Assembly: GCA_034431315.1 (NCBI GenBank)
Contig: DAOUDK010000128.1
Span: 9,035-73,034 of the forward strand
Direction of reading: 5' to 3'
Length of the DNA stretch: 64,000 nt
Origin: JAUWOY01 sp034431315
Lineage (GTDB): Bacteria; Chloroflexota; Anaerolineae; VGOG01
The position numbers were made by a program, and so were the translations under genes. Below the pieces are notes generated by a model that was not told the DNA's origin, made no database searches, and worked only from the letters and a program-made list of their open reading frames with translations. This document shows positions 35,121 to 44,000 of the stretch, in pieces. Numbering within the stretch: position 1 is the first letter of the stretch; the number at the start of each line of letters is the position of its first letter.

Positions 35121-36068
35121 ATGATTGAAGTTACCGACGTAAGCAAATCGTATGGCTCGACCCAGGCGCTCAGAGGGGTCTCTTTTCGTGTCGAGAGCGG
35201 AGAGATCATCGGTCTGCTGGGCCCCAACGGGGCGGGCAAGACGACGATGATGAGGGTGCTGACCGGCTTCCTGCAGCCAGACGAGGGGCAGGCGACGGTG
35301 GACGGCCTGGACGTGCTGACCGACACTCTGGAGGTGCAGAAGCGGATCGGCTATCTGCCGGAGAACGCGCCCCTCTACCCTGAGTTGTCGGTGCAGGCGT
35401 ATCTCAAGATGATGGCTGACCTACGCCAGATTCCGGCGGCAGAACAGCCGGCACGCCTCTCCGAAGCCGTCCGCGCCACGGCTTTGGTAGACCACCTCAC
35501 CCGCACCATTGGCGAACTCAGCAGAGGGTACCGCCAGCGGGTCGGGCTGGCCCAGGCCATTCTGCACCAGCCGAAATTGCTAATTTTTGATGAGCCCACT
35601 GCCAGCCTGGACCCCACCCAGATCGTCGAGGTGCGGCGCTTGATCCGACGGCTGGCCAGCCGCAGCACCGTTCTCCTCTCCACTCACATCCTCTCTGAGG
35701 TGGAGGCCACCTGCGACCGGGTGATCATCCTGCTGAATGGCGAGGTCAAGGCCGACGCCCGCCTGGCAGACCTGGCGGCCACGACCGATGCTGTTCTGGT
35801 GCTGGCTAAAGGCGCGCCCAACGCCACCGGCGATCTGAAGGCCCTGGCTGGAGTCGAGACCGTCGAGGCTTATCCCACGCCCGACGGACAGGAATACCGG
35901 GTTCGGGGCGCCGAAGGGGTGGACATTCGCTCGTCAATCTACGAATTGGCCCGCAAGAAGAACTGGCCCCTGCGAGAACTGCGCCGTGACGCTCGCACCC
36001 TCGAAACCGTGTTTAACGAGCTGACCACGGCGGCGAACGCATCGCAAGAAGAAGGAGGCGAGGCATGA
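35121..36068 (+). CDS. ABC transporter ATP-binding protein (Gld/Nod-type)
   Basis: The 315-residue ATPase has Walker A GPNGAGKT (about 38-45), signature ELSRGYRQRVGLAQA, Walker B LLIFDEPTASLDP and the switch histidine in LLSTHILSEVE. It is of the GldA/CcmA-type group that works with ABC-2 permeases. The C-terminal 90 residues are the usual dimer-stabilising region. It overlaps the permease gene by four bases (ATGA), so both are one unit; the promoter is at 35036-35064. Confidence 0.93.
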   Translation: MIEVTDVSKSYGSTQALRGVSFRVESGEIIGLLGPNGAGKTTMMRVLTGFLQPDEGQATVDGLDVLTDTLEVQKRIGYLPENAPLYPELSVQAYLKMMADLRQIPAAEQPARLSEAVRATALVDHLTRTIGELSRGYRQRVGLAQAILHQPKLLIFDEPTASLDPTQIVEVRRLIRRLASRSTVLLSTHILSEVEATCDRVIILLNGEVKADARLADLAATTDAVLVLAKGAPNATGDLKALAGVETVEAYPTPDGQEYRVRGAEGVDIRSSIYELARKKNWPLRELRRDARTLETVFNELTTAANASQEEGGEA

Positions 36069-38920
36069 AAGAGTCATGGAAGCAATCATTGGCCATAGCG
36101 CGCAAAGAGCTGGGCGCGTACTTCGGCTCCCCCATGGCGCTGATTTTCGTCGGAGCCTTCCTGGTGGTGACCCTGTTTTCGTTCTTCTGGGCGGAGACCT
36201 TCTTCGCCCGCAACATCGCCGACGTCCGCCCGCTGTTTCGCTGGATGCCGGTGCTGATGATCTTCCTGGTGGCCGCGCTGACCATGCGCCAGTGGAGCGA
36301 GGAGCAGCGCGGGGGAACCCTGGAAGTGCTGCTCACCTTGCCCGTGCGCCGGGCCAGCCTGGTGTGGGGCAAGTTCATGGCGGTGGTGGCTCTGATCGCC
36401 GTGGCCTTGGCGCTGACGCTTTTCCTGCCCCTCACAGTGACCATGCTGGGGCCCCTGGACTGGGGACCAGTGCTGGGCGGCTACCTGGCGGCCATCCTCA
36501 TGGCCGCGGCCTACGCCGCCATCGGACTGTTCGTCTCGTCGCGCACCGACAACCAGATCGTGGCCTTGATGGTCACCGTTCTGATCTGCGGCCTGTTCTA
36601 CCTGCTGGGCGCGTCGGGGGTGACTGACTTTGCGGGGGATGCCGTCGGCGAGGTGCTGCGGGCCATCGGCACTGGTAGCCGCTTCGAGAGCATCGAGCGG
36701 GGCGTGATTGACCTGCGCGACCTGATCTACTACCTGTCGCTGACGGCGTTCTTCCTGGTGGCCAACGTGGTTTCGCTGGACGCCAAGCGTTGGAGCCGGG
36801 GCCCGCGCACGGCTGCCCACCGCCGAAGCGCCATCCTGAGTGTGGTTTTGGTGGCCGCCAACCTGCTGGCCCTCAACACCTGGCTGTTCCCCGTTCACGG
36901 CCTGCGGGCCGATCTGACCGCTCAGGGCGAGTACAGCCTATCCCAAACCACCCGCGACCTGATCAGCAATCTGCAAGAGCCGCTGCTGATGCGGGGCTAC
37001 TTCAGCCAAAAGACCCATCCCCTCCTGGCTCCGCTGGTGCCGACCATCCGCGACATGATGCGCGAGTACGAGATCGCTTCGGGCGGCAAAGTCAACGTCG
37101 AGATCGTAGATCCCAGGGAAGACGAAGACCTGGAAGCGGAGGCCAATCAGGTTTACGGCATTCGCCCCACGCCTTTCCGCATCGCCGGACGCTACGAATC
37201 GTCGGTGATCAGTTCCTACTTTGACATCCTGATCCGCTACGGCGACCAGTCGGTCACGCTGGGCTTCCAGGACTTGATCGAGGTACAGTCGGCTGGCGGC
37301 GGCGAGATGGAGGTTGGTTTGCGGAACCTGGAATACGACCTGACCCGCTCGATTAAAAAGGCTGTCTACGGCTTCCAGAGCCTGGATGCGGTGTTTGCCA
37401 GCATGGAGGAGACCATCAGGCTGACGGCCTTTGTCACCCCGCAGACGTTGCCGCAATCGCTGGCGGAGGTGCCGCAGCTCATTGAGAAAGTGGCGCAAAA
37501 GATCGGGGAAGAATCGGGGGGCAAGTTCACCTTCGAGATGATTGATCCTGATGATCCGAACAGCCCCGTCACCCGCCAGACTCTTTTCGATTCCTACGGC
37601 CTGCGGCCGATCGCCGTCTCGCTTTTCTCGCCTGATTCCTACTATCTTCATACCATCCTGCAGGTCGGGGACGAGGGACAACTGTTCTATCCGTCTGGCA
37701 ACATGAGCGAGGCCGACCTGCGCGCCGAGATCGAAGCGGTGCTGAAGCGCGCCGCGCCGGGCTTCCTCAAGACGGTTGGCCTGTGGCACCCCTCGACAGA
37801 GCCGATACAAAGTCCCTACGGCGGCACGATGCAACCCATCTCCAGTTGGCAGTTGGTGTGGCAGCAATTGATGCAGAACTATACCGTCAAATTGGTGGAC
37901 CTGAGTACTGGCCGCGTGCCGGGCGACGTGGACGTGCTGGTGGTGATCGCCCCCCAGGGCCTGGGCGACGCCGAGCGCTTCGCCATTGACCAGTACCTGA
38001 TGCGCGGCGGCGCGGTTGTGGTGGCGGTGGGCAACTACATCCTCTCGCCGCAGCAGTTCGGCGGCGGCCTGATGATTGAAGCCGTGCAGGGTGGTCTCAA
38101 AGAGATGCTGGCCCACTACGGGATAGACGTAGGGAATTCGATGGTCATGGATCCTCAAAACGAGCCCTTCCCCGTTCCGATCCAGCGCAACGTGGCCGGT
38201 ATGACCGTGGTCGAATACCAGCAACTCCCCTTCCCCTTCTTCGTGGATGTGCGCCAGGACAGCATGGCAGCGGAAAGCCCCATCGTGGCCAATCTGCCGG
38301 CTGTCACGCTGCACTGGGCCTCGCCGCTGGAGGTGGACGAGGAGAAGAACCAGGATCGAGAGGTGGTCACGCTGCTGCAATCCACTGCTGGGTCATGGCT
38401 GCGAACCTCCACCGACATCAATCCCGACCTGACGGCCTACCCCCAGCTCGGCTTCCCGGTGGAGGGCGAACAACAGGCCAGGCCGCTGGCGGTGAGCATC
38501 CGAGGTTCGTTCGAGAGCTACTTCAAAGACAAGCCCTCGCCGCTGGAGGGTGATGCCGAAGCATCGGCTCTGGGGACCATCGAGGTCTCGCCGGAATCCT
38601 CGCGCCTGGTGGTGGTGGGCAGCGCGGAGTTCGTGGATGACGTGGTCATGAACATTTCGCGCAGCTTCTCGCAGGATCGGTATCTGCTGAACTTGCAGCT
38701 CTTGCAGAACATCGTGGATTGGACTGTCGAGGACGAGGACTTGCTCAGCATCCGTTCGCGGGGCACCTACGCCCGCCTGCTCCAACCGCTGGAAAAGGAC
38801 GAGCAATCCTTCTGGGAAGGGCTGAACTATGCTCTGGTGCTGCTGGCCCTGATCGGCATCGGCGTGGTGTGGAACGTCCGGCAGCGCAGCGAGGAGCCTA
38901 TGACGCTGGTGGATGATTAG
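36065..38920 (+). CDS. ABC-2 permease fused to GldG-like auxiliary domain
   Basis: A 951-residue fusion. Residues 1-270 are an ABC-2 permease with six TM helices (GldF-like); a TM helix near 260-280 is followed by a large extracytoplasmic GldG-type region (about 290-910) with VNVEIVDPREDEDLEAEANQVYGIRP and two IFT52-like modules; a last TM helix lies at 922-942. In gliding Bacteroidetes GldA, GldF and GldG form a transporter needed for motility; in other phyla the same set is widespread with unknown cargo. Fusion of F and G in one chain is common. It is flanked by its ATPase and a DUF4340 protein. Confidence 0.9.
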   Translation: MKESWKQSLAIARKELGAYFGSPMALIFVGAFLVVTLFSFFWAETFFARNIADVRPLFRWMPVLMIFLVAALTMRQWSEEQRGGTLEVLLTLPVRRASLVWGKFMAVVALIAVALALTLFLPLTVTMLGPLDWGPVLGGYLAAILMAAAYAAIGLFVSSRTDNQIVALMVTVLICGLFYLLGASGVTDFAGDAVGEVLRAIGTGSRFESIERGVIDLRDLIYYLSLTAFFLVANVVSLDAKRWSRGPRTAAHRRSAILSVVLVAANLLALNTWLFPVHGLRADLTAQGEYSLSQTTRDLISNLQEPLLMRGYFSQKTHPLLAPLVPTIRDMMREYEIASGGKVNVEIVDPREDEDLEAEANQVYGIRPTPFRIAGRYESSVISSYFDILIRYGDQSVTLGFQDLIEVQSAGGGEMEVGLRNLEYDLTRSIKKAVYGFQSLDAVFASMEETIRLTAFVTPQTLPQSLAEVPQLIEKVAQKIGEESGGKFTFEMIDPDDPNSPVTRQTLFDSYGLRPIAVSLFSPDSYYLHTILQVGDEGQLFYPSGNMSEADLRAEIEAVLKRAAPGFLKTVGLWHPSTEPIQSPYGGTMQPISSWQLVWQQLMQNYTVKLVDLSTGRVPGDVDVLVVIAPQGLGDAERFAIDQYLMRGGAVVVAVGNYILSPQQFGGGLMIEAVQGGLKEMLAHYGIDVGNSMVMDPQNEPFPVPIQRNVAGMTVVEYQQLPFPFFVDVRQDSMAAESPIVANLPAVTLHWASPLEVDEEKNQDREVVTLLQSTAGSWLRTSTDINPDLTAYPQLGFPVEGEQQARPLAVSIRGSFESYFKDKPSPLEGDAEASALGTIEVSPESSRLVVVGSAEFVDDVVMNISRSFSQDRYLLNLQLLQNIVDWTVEDEDLLSIRSRGTYARLLQPLEKDEQSFWEGLNYALVLLALIGIGVVWNVRQRSEEPMTLVDD

Positions 38921-39039
38921 TCAAGAAACCAGGTTTTTCCTCTCCTTTGGCAGGATTCTGGCCAATGAAGATGGCTGAGATAGACACCTCGATCTGCTCT
39001 TGGACAAAAAACCTGGTTTCTGAAATTGGGAGGAAAACG
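38921..39039. repeat. Intergenic element bounded by inverted AGAAACCAGGTTTTT
   Basis: AGAAACCAGGTTTTT at 38924-38938 and its reverse complement at 39007-39021 enclose 68 bases without a gene. It separates the permease gene from the DUF4340 gene in an otherwise compact operon, suggesting insertion. Confidence 0.8.
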
Positions 39040-40011
39040 ATGCGTCGAGTAAACCGAATTCTAGCGGCTGTACTGGCGGTGCAAATCGTGCTGGTGGCCG
39101 TGGTCTTTTGGCCGAGGCCGGCATCGGTCGCCAGCGGCGAGAGCCTTTTCGCCGGGCTCGAAGCCGAGCAAATCGCACGACTGACCATCAGCGATGAGAC
39201 TGGTAACCAAGTCAAATTAGCCAAAGAGATGGGGAGCTGGGTGCTACCTGAGGCCAACGACTATCCCTGCCTGGGGAACAAAGTGCCCGAATTCCTGGAG
39301 AAGATCGTCGCCCTGAGAACCAATCGCCTGGTGACCCAGACCCCCGCCAGCCACAAGCGACTCAAAGTGGCCAACGATGCTTTTGAGCGAAGGGTGGAGC
39401 TTGAGCTGGCCGATGGGACGGTTCACCGGCTATACCTGGGCACCTCGCCCAGGTACGGCGCGACCCACGTGCGCGCCGATGGTCAAAACGAGGTCTACCT
39501 GGCTTCGCTGTCGGCTTCGGACGCCGGGGTTAATGCCTCCAACTGGGTTGATACGCTCTACTTCTCCATAGCCCAGGATCAACTAGTGGCCCTGACGTTG
39601 GAAAACAACAACGGACGGTTTGAGTTTGAGAAAGACGAGGCTGGGGCGTGGACGATGAAAGACCTGGCCGCCGACGAGACGCTCAACGAGAACAACGTGA
39701 AGTCGCTGGCCACCCGGGTTGCTTCGGTGCGAATGCTCAGTCCATTGGGCAAAACCGAACGAGACGAGTATGGCTTCAAAGAGCCTAGTGCCGTGGTCAC
39801 CGTCGAGACAGGTGACGCTGAGGGCAACACAAAGACCTATACCCTCCGCGTGGGAGCGAAGGACGATGAGGACAACAGCTACGTGGTGATCTCATCGGAG
39901 TCGCCCTACTACGTCCGCGTGTCCGAGTACACGGTGAAGGATTTCGTCGAAAGAACGCGGGACGACTTCCTTGAGCTGCCGCCCACGCCAACGCCAGAGC
40001 CGACGTCGTAG
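39040..40011 (+). CDS. DUF4340 domain protein, ABC-operon partner
   Basis: A 323-residue protein with an N-terminal TM/signal anchor (ILAAVLAVQIVLVAVVFW) and a periplasmic beta-rich domain typical of DUF4340 (two similar halves; LELADGTVHRLYLGTS, GFKEPSAVVTVETGDAEGNTKTYTLRVG). DUF4340 genes regularly follow Gld-type ATPase and permease genes, so it is probably an extracytoplasmic subunit of the same transporter. The ATG at 39040 is chosen because of GGGAGG upstream and the anchor at once. Confidence 0.88.
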   Translation: MRRVNRILAAVLAVQIVLVAVVFWPRPASVASGESLFAGLEAEQIARLTISDETGNQVKLAKEMGSWVLPEANDYPCLGNKVPEFLEKIVALRTNRLVTQTPASHKRLKVANDAFERRVELELADGTVHRLYLGTSPRYGATHVRADGQNEVYLASLSASDAGVNASNWVDTLYFSIAQDQLVALTLENNNGRFEFEKDEAGAWTMKDLAADETLNENNVKSLATRVASVRMLSPLGKTERDEYGFKEPSAVVTVETGDAEGNTKTYTLRVGAKDDEDNSYVVISSESPYYVRVSEYTVKDFVERTRDDFLELPPTPTPEPTS

Positions 40012-40032
40012 CTTACCGCTACCCCTTGAAAA

Positions 40033-40078
40033 ACCGACAGCCCTCTCTCCCCAACGGGAAGGAGGGCCGTTTTGCCCA
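40033..40078. terminator. Terminator between convergent DUF4340 and L,D-transpeptidase genes
   Basis: GCCCTCTCTCCC, loop, GGGAAGGAGGGC followed by CGTTTTGCC on the plus strand. It probably serves the ABC operon. Confidence 0.7.
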
Positions 40079-40108
40079 TATATGTGGATAGCTCCCCATC
40101 CGTTGCCT

Positions 40109-40912
40109 CTAGCGCACCACCACCAGCGTGCCCACAGGGGCCCAGTTGTAGACCCACTGGGCATCGCCGATCCTCATGTTGACGCAGCCGTGGCTCATGG
40201 GCCAGCCGAAGTTGTTGTGCCAATAGGTGCCGTGCATGCTGTAGCCCCCATAGAAATTCATGATGTAAGGGACGTTGGGAAAACGGTAGCCAGGGCCTGC
40301 CATCGTCGCTGAACGATACTTACTGTAGATGCGGAAGCTCCCCTTCGGTGTGGGCGTCCGAGACGTACCTGTGGAGACGGTGGCCCAGTAAACGGCCCGC
40401 TGACCTTCATAGGCCACCAGACTCTGGGAGACCAGCTTGATGTCAATCCACTTTCCACCCGTGGGAGCTGAGACAGGAGCTGGCGCCGGCGCGGGGGAAG
40501 CTGAACCTTTGCCGGGGATGACCAGCCTCTGGCCTGCATAGATCAGCGAGATGCTGGAAAGGTTGTTGGCCAGGGCGAGGGCCTGAACCGTCGTGCCGTA
40601 GTGCAGAGCGATGCGGAACAGGTTCTCACCCCTCTGCACCACGTGGACGGAACCAGACGAAGAGTAGCTGGACGCCGCAGTCGTCCCCGGTATGACCAAC
40701 CTCTGGCCAACGTAAATCCAATTGGGGTTTCGCAGGCCATTGGCCCACACGACGGCGTTCACCGTGGTACCGTAGCGACGGGCCACGGAGTAGAGCGTAT
40801 CGCCCCGGCGGACGACGTGCACAGGATCGGCTGCCTCCGCCAGGCCCACTCCCATCACCAATTGGGACATCACACAAATCAAGATCACGAACACTCGTAG
40901 CCTGGCTTTCAT
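40109..40912 (-). CDS. L,D-transpeptidase with two LysM domains
   Basis: The 267-residue exported protein has a signal peptide (ILICVMSQLVMGVGLAEA), two LysM repeats (about 29-75: HVVRRGDTLYSVARRYG; about 85-130: HVVQRGENLFRIALHYG) that bind peptidoglycan, and a YkuD domain ending with the catalytic motif SMHGTYWHNNFG ... MSHGCVNMRIGDA. Such enzymes make 3-3 cross-links or attach proteins to the wall. The ATG at 40912 after AGGAGGGAAACG is chosen rather than a start five codons upstream. Confidence 0.93.
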   Translation of the reverse strand: MKARLRVFVILICVMSQLVMGVGLAEAADPVHVVRRGDTLYSVARRYGTTVNAVVWANGLRNPNWIYVGQRLVIPGTTAASSYSSSGSVHVVQRGENLFRIALHYGTTVQALALANNLSSISLIYAGQRLVIPGKGSASPAPAPAPVSAPTGGKWIDIKLVSQSLVAYEGQRAVYWATVSTGTSRTPTPKGSFRIYSKYRSATMAGPGYRFPNVPYIMNFYGGYSMHGTYWHNNFGWPMSHGCVNMRIGDAQWVYNWAPVGTLVVVR

Positions 40913-41066
40913 CGTTTCCCTCCTCAATTATGTCACCCCTATCTTACCACAAACTGAATGACTTGGCAACTTCGGGCCGTAAAACGTGAAGCGTAAAACG
41001 TAGCGTGAAGCCCTCGCTTGCCAAGTAAGGCAGACTAATGTAAAATAACCCGGGAGGAGGACAGCG
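40913..41066. other. Divergent intergenic region
   Basis: Holds a drifting GTAAAAC/GTGAAGC short-period repeat at about 40979-41012 and the start signals of both flanking genes. GGGAGGAGG precedes the lipoprotein start. No clear promoter could be fixed. Confidence 0.5.
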
Positions 41067-44000
41067 ATGAAAGCTAAGGTCATCTTGTGGGGCTTGCTGC
41101 TATTGACATTGCTCTCGGCTTGCGGACGTCCCGAGGAAACGACGCCGACGCCTTCACCACTGCCACCGACCCCCACACCGACGACAACTGAAGTCACGCC
41201 CACGCCTTCCCCCGTCGTCCCGACGGCAACAGAGGAAGCGACGCCCACCCCTCCCCCTGCCACCCCAACGGCGACCGAGGAAGCGACGCCCACCCCTCAA
41301 CCCACCTCCACCCCCGAGGGAATCTGGCCCAAAGTCGTCGCCAGGCTGGAGCTGGGAGTGCCGGCGGGCAACGGCTACTACCCGCGAGCCATAGCCATCA
41401 ACGCAACCACAGGCCGCATCTATGTGCGCAACGAGAGAAGCGATTCGGAGGAGTACGGCAATGTTTCGGTCATCGCCGGGGAGACCAACGAGATCATCGC
41501 CACCATCCCCGTGGGCCGGAGCGGCTGGGACTATGGCGAAGTGGCCGTGGACGAGACAGCCAACCGCGTCTACGTGGTCAGCCGGGGGGATAAGACGCTG
41601 ACGGTCATCGGCGGGGACACCCACCAGGTGCTTGCTACTATCGAGGACGTGGAGGCTGTGGCTGTGGACGGGGCGGGGGGTCATCTCTACGTAGCCGATG
41701 GTGAATCAGTTCGCCTGCTCAATGCCGGAGACTACCACGAGCTGCGTAGCACCAACCTGCTGCCCGCCTCCGCTGTAGTCGCCCTGACCCTCAACCTGCC
41801 TGCCGACCGTCTCTACCTGGCCCGCTCCTCTCCCAATGCCCTGGATATTTTCACCGCCAGCGCGCTGGAGAGGGTGACCAGCATCCCTCTGAAGGGCCGT
41901 GTCCAAGACCTGGCGATCAACACGGTCGCCAATCGTCTCTACGTGGCCCTCAGCGGCAATGAGAATGACGAAATCCTGACTTTCGATGGAAGCAGCGGCG
42001 ACGCCATCGCCAGCCTAGTAGCGGGCGAGCACTACCAGATAAACGTCCTGGCTGTGGATGAGACGGCGGACCGCCTCTACGTCGGGCGAACGATGTGGCA
42101 GGAGCCGGGCGTGCTGGTGGTCAACGGAGCTACGGGGCAGATCGTAGACCAGATAGGCCCGGCCAGCGGCGTGGAAGGCATCGCCCTTGATCCTCAGCGG
42201 AAAAAGCTCTACCTCTCCCTGACGTATGAAAACCGGGTGGCGGTCATAGACACGGAGCGGAAGGCCACCGTAGCGCTGGTGCCGACGGCCATCGAGGTGG
42301 TGGATGCGGCCGTTGATCCCAGCGCCCAGCGCCTCTACGTCACCGATAGCGCTGACCGGCTCCATGTCTTCGACAGCAGCAACTACGAAGAACTGGCCCT
42401 CGTCCCCGGTCGCGGCCCGTTGGCCGTTGACGATATCCGCCATCGGATCTATGTCGGCGACCCCGATGGCCAGGGCATCCAGATCATTGACGGCCAGACA
42501 AATCACGCGGTGGGCCTCATCCCCCAAACGGGCAAGCCGGTGGTCAACCCGAAGACTAACGAGCTTTACATCGTGGAGAGCGGAATCTACATCGCCGACC
42601 CCGACGCTCAAAGCGTGGTGGGCAAAATTGATTCCACTTTCCCCCGGCCGGGCGGCTTCCCCCCTAATCCCGCTGCTGTAGATCTGGCCATTGATCCCCA
42701 GTTGAATCTTCTTTACGGGGTCATCAGCAACGGCGTACCCGGCTCCAACAGCGGTAGCTACCTTCAGGTCTACGACGGGGTCACTCACACCCCAGTGTTC
42801 ACCGACACGGAGTTGAGCGTGGTCTCGATAGACGTAGACCCCACAGCAGGCCGGGCCTATGTGACCCGTTCCCACCACTCCTATTCGTCCCTGAAGGTGC
42901 TGGCCGAGGGAGGGCATTGGGTAGCCCGACTGGAAGGCATCGTTGGAAACCTGCGGGTGGACCCCAGGAAGGGACTGCTCTACCTGACCAGCGGCTGGGA
43001 TAAAGGCAGCAGGCTGCTGGTTGTTGACGGCGAGAAAGCTGACCTCCTGGCCGATGTGCCTTTGGACGGCGAGTACGCCTTGCGGGCCTTAGACCCCCTG
43101 GCCGGGCGACTGTATCTGATCGGCCAAGGCGGCACCGTCCTGGTGATGGCCGAGAGCGGCGGCGCGCCGCCAGCTCCGGTCGAACTACGGCCGACGAAGC
43201 TGCCAGCCAGTCCCATCCAGCGCATTGTGGTCTCCCCTGACTACGATAGGGACCAGACGCTTCTCGCTCTGGTAGAGAACAAGTTGTACAAGTCCGAAGA
43301 CGCTGGCGAGTCCTGGATGCTGATAAGTGGCGGGTTGCCCTCCGGTCAGGATATGGTTTCAGTGGCTTTCTCCCCCCACTACGCTTCCGACCAAACTCTA
43401 TTAGCCGGGCTTTCCACGTGGGACATCGGGAGCGGTGTGTACAAATCCACCGACGGCGGCCGGAGCTGGCGCTTATCCTCTCGCGGCCTGAGCGATCTTC
43501 TGGTCCAAGAGGTGGCCTTCGCCGCCGATGGCACGGCCTTTGCCCGCACGCTGCGCCATGGTCTCTTCAAGCAAGGTCCTGAGCCTGTCGAAGGGTCAAC
43601 CGATGCAGGAAAACATTGGACTGCCCTAGAAGAGCTGCGGACTGACAGGCCCACCAATCGCCGAGCGGCGGCCCTGGCTATTTCTCCCGACTACGCCGCC
43701 GACCACACGCTGTTCTGGAGCCTGGTCGAGATGGACCGATACGTCGTCCTCAAGTCCCAAGCCAACAAATGGGAGGACGGACAATCCTGGGAGGAGGTAT
43801 TGGATCGAACAGCCCAACTGCTGGCCATCTCCCCTGATTACGCCCACGACCGCACGGTCTACGCCGTCCTCAGCGGGGCGGGCCTGATGCGCTCCACCGA
43901 CGGAGGGGAAACGTGGCAGGCCGCCAACTCAGGGCTGGTTTATGAGGACGTTGCCCTGAGCGATCTCGTCCTCTCGCCCTCTTTCGCCGAGGACAAGACG

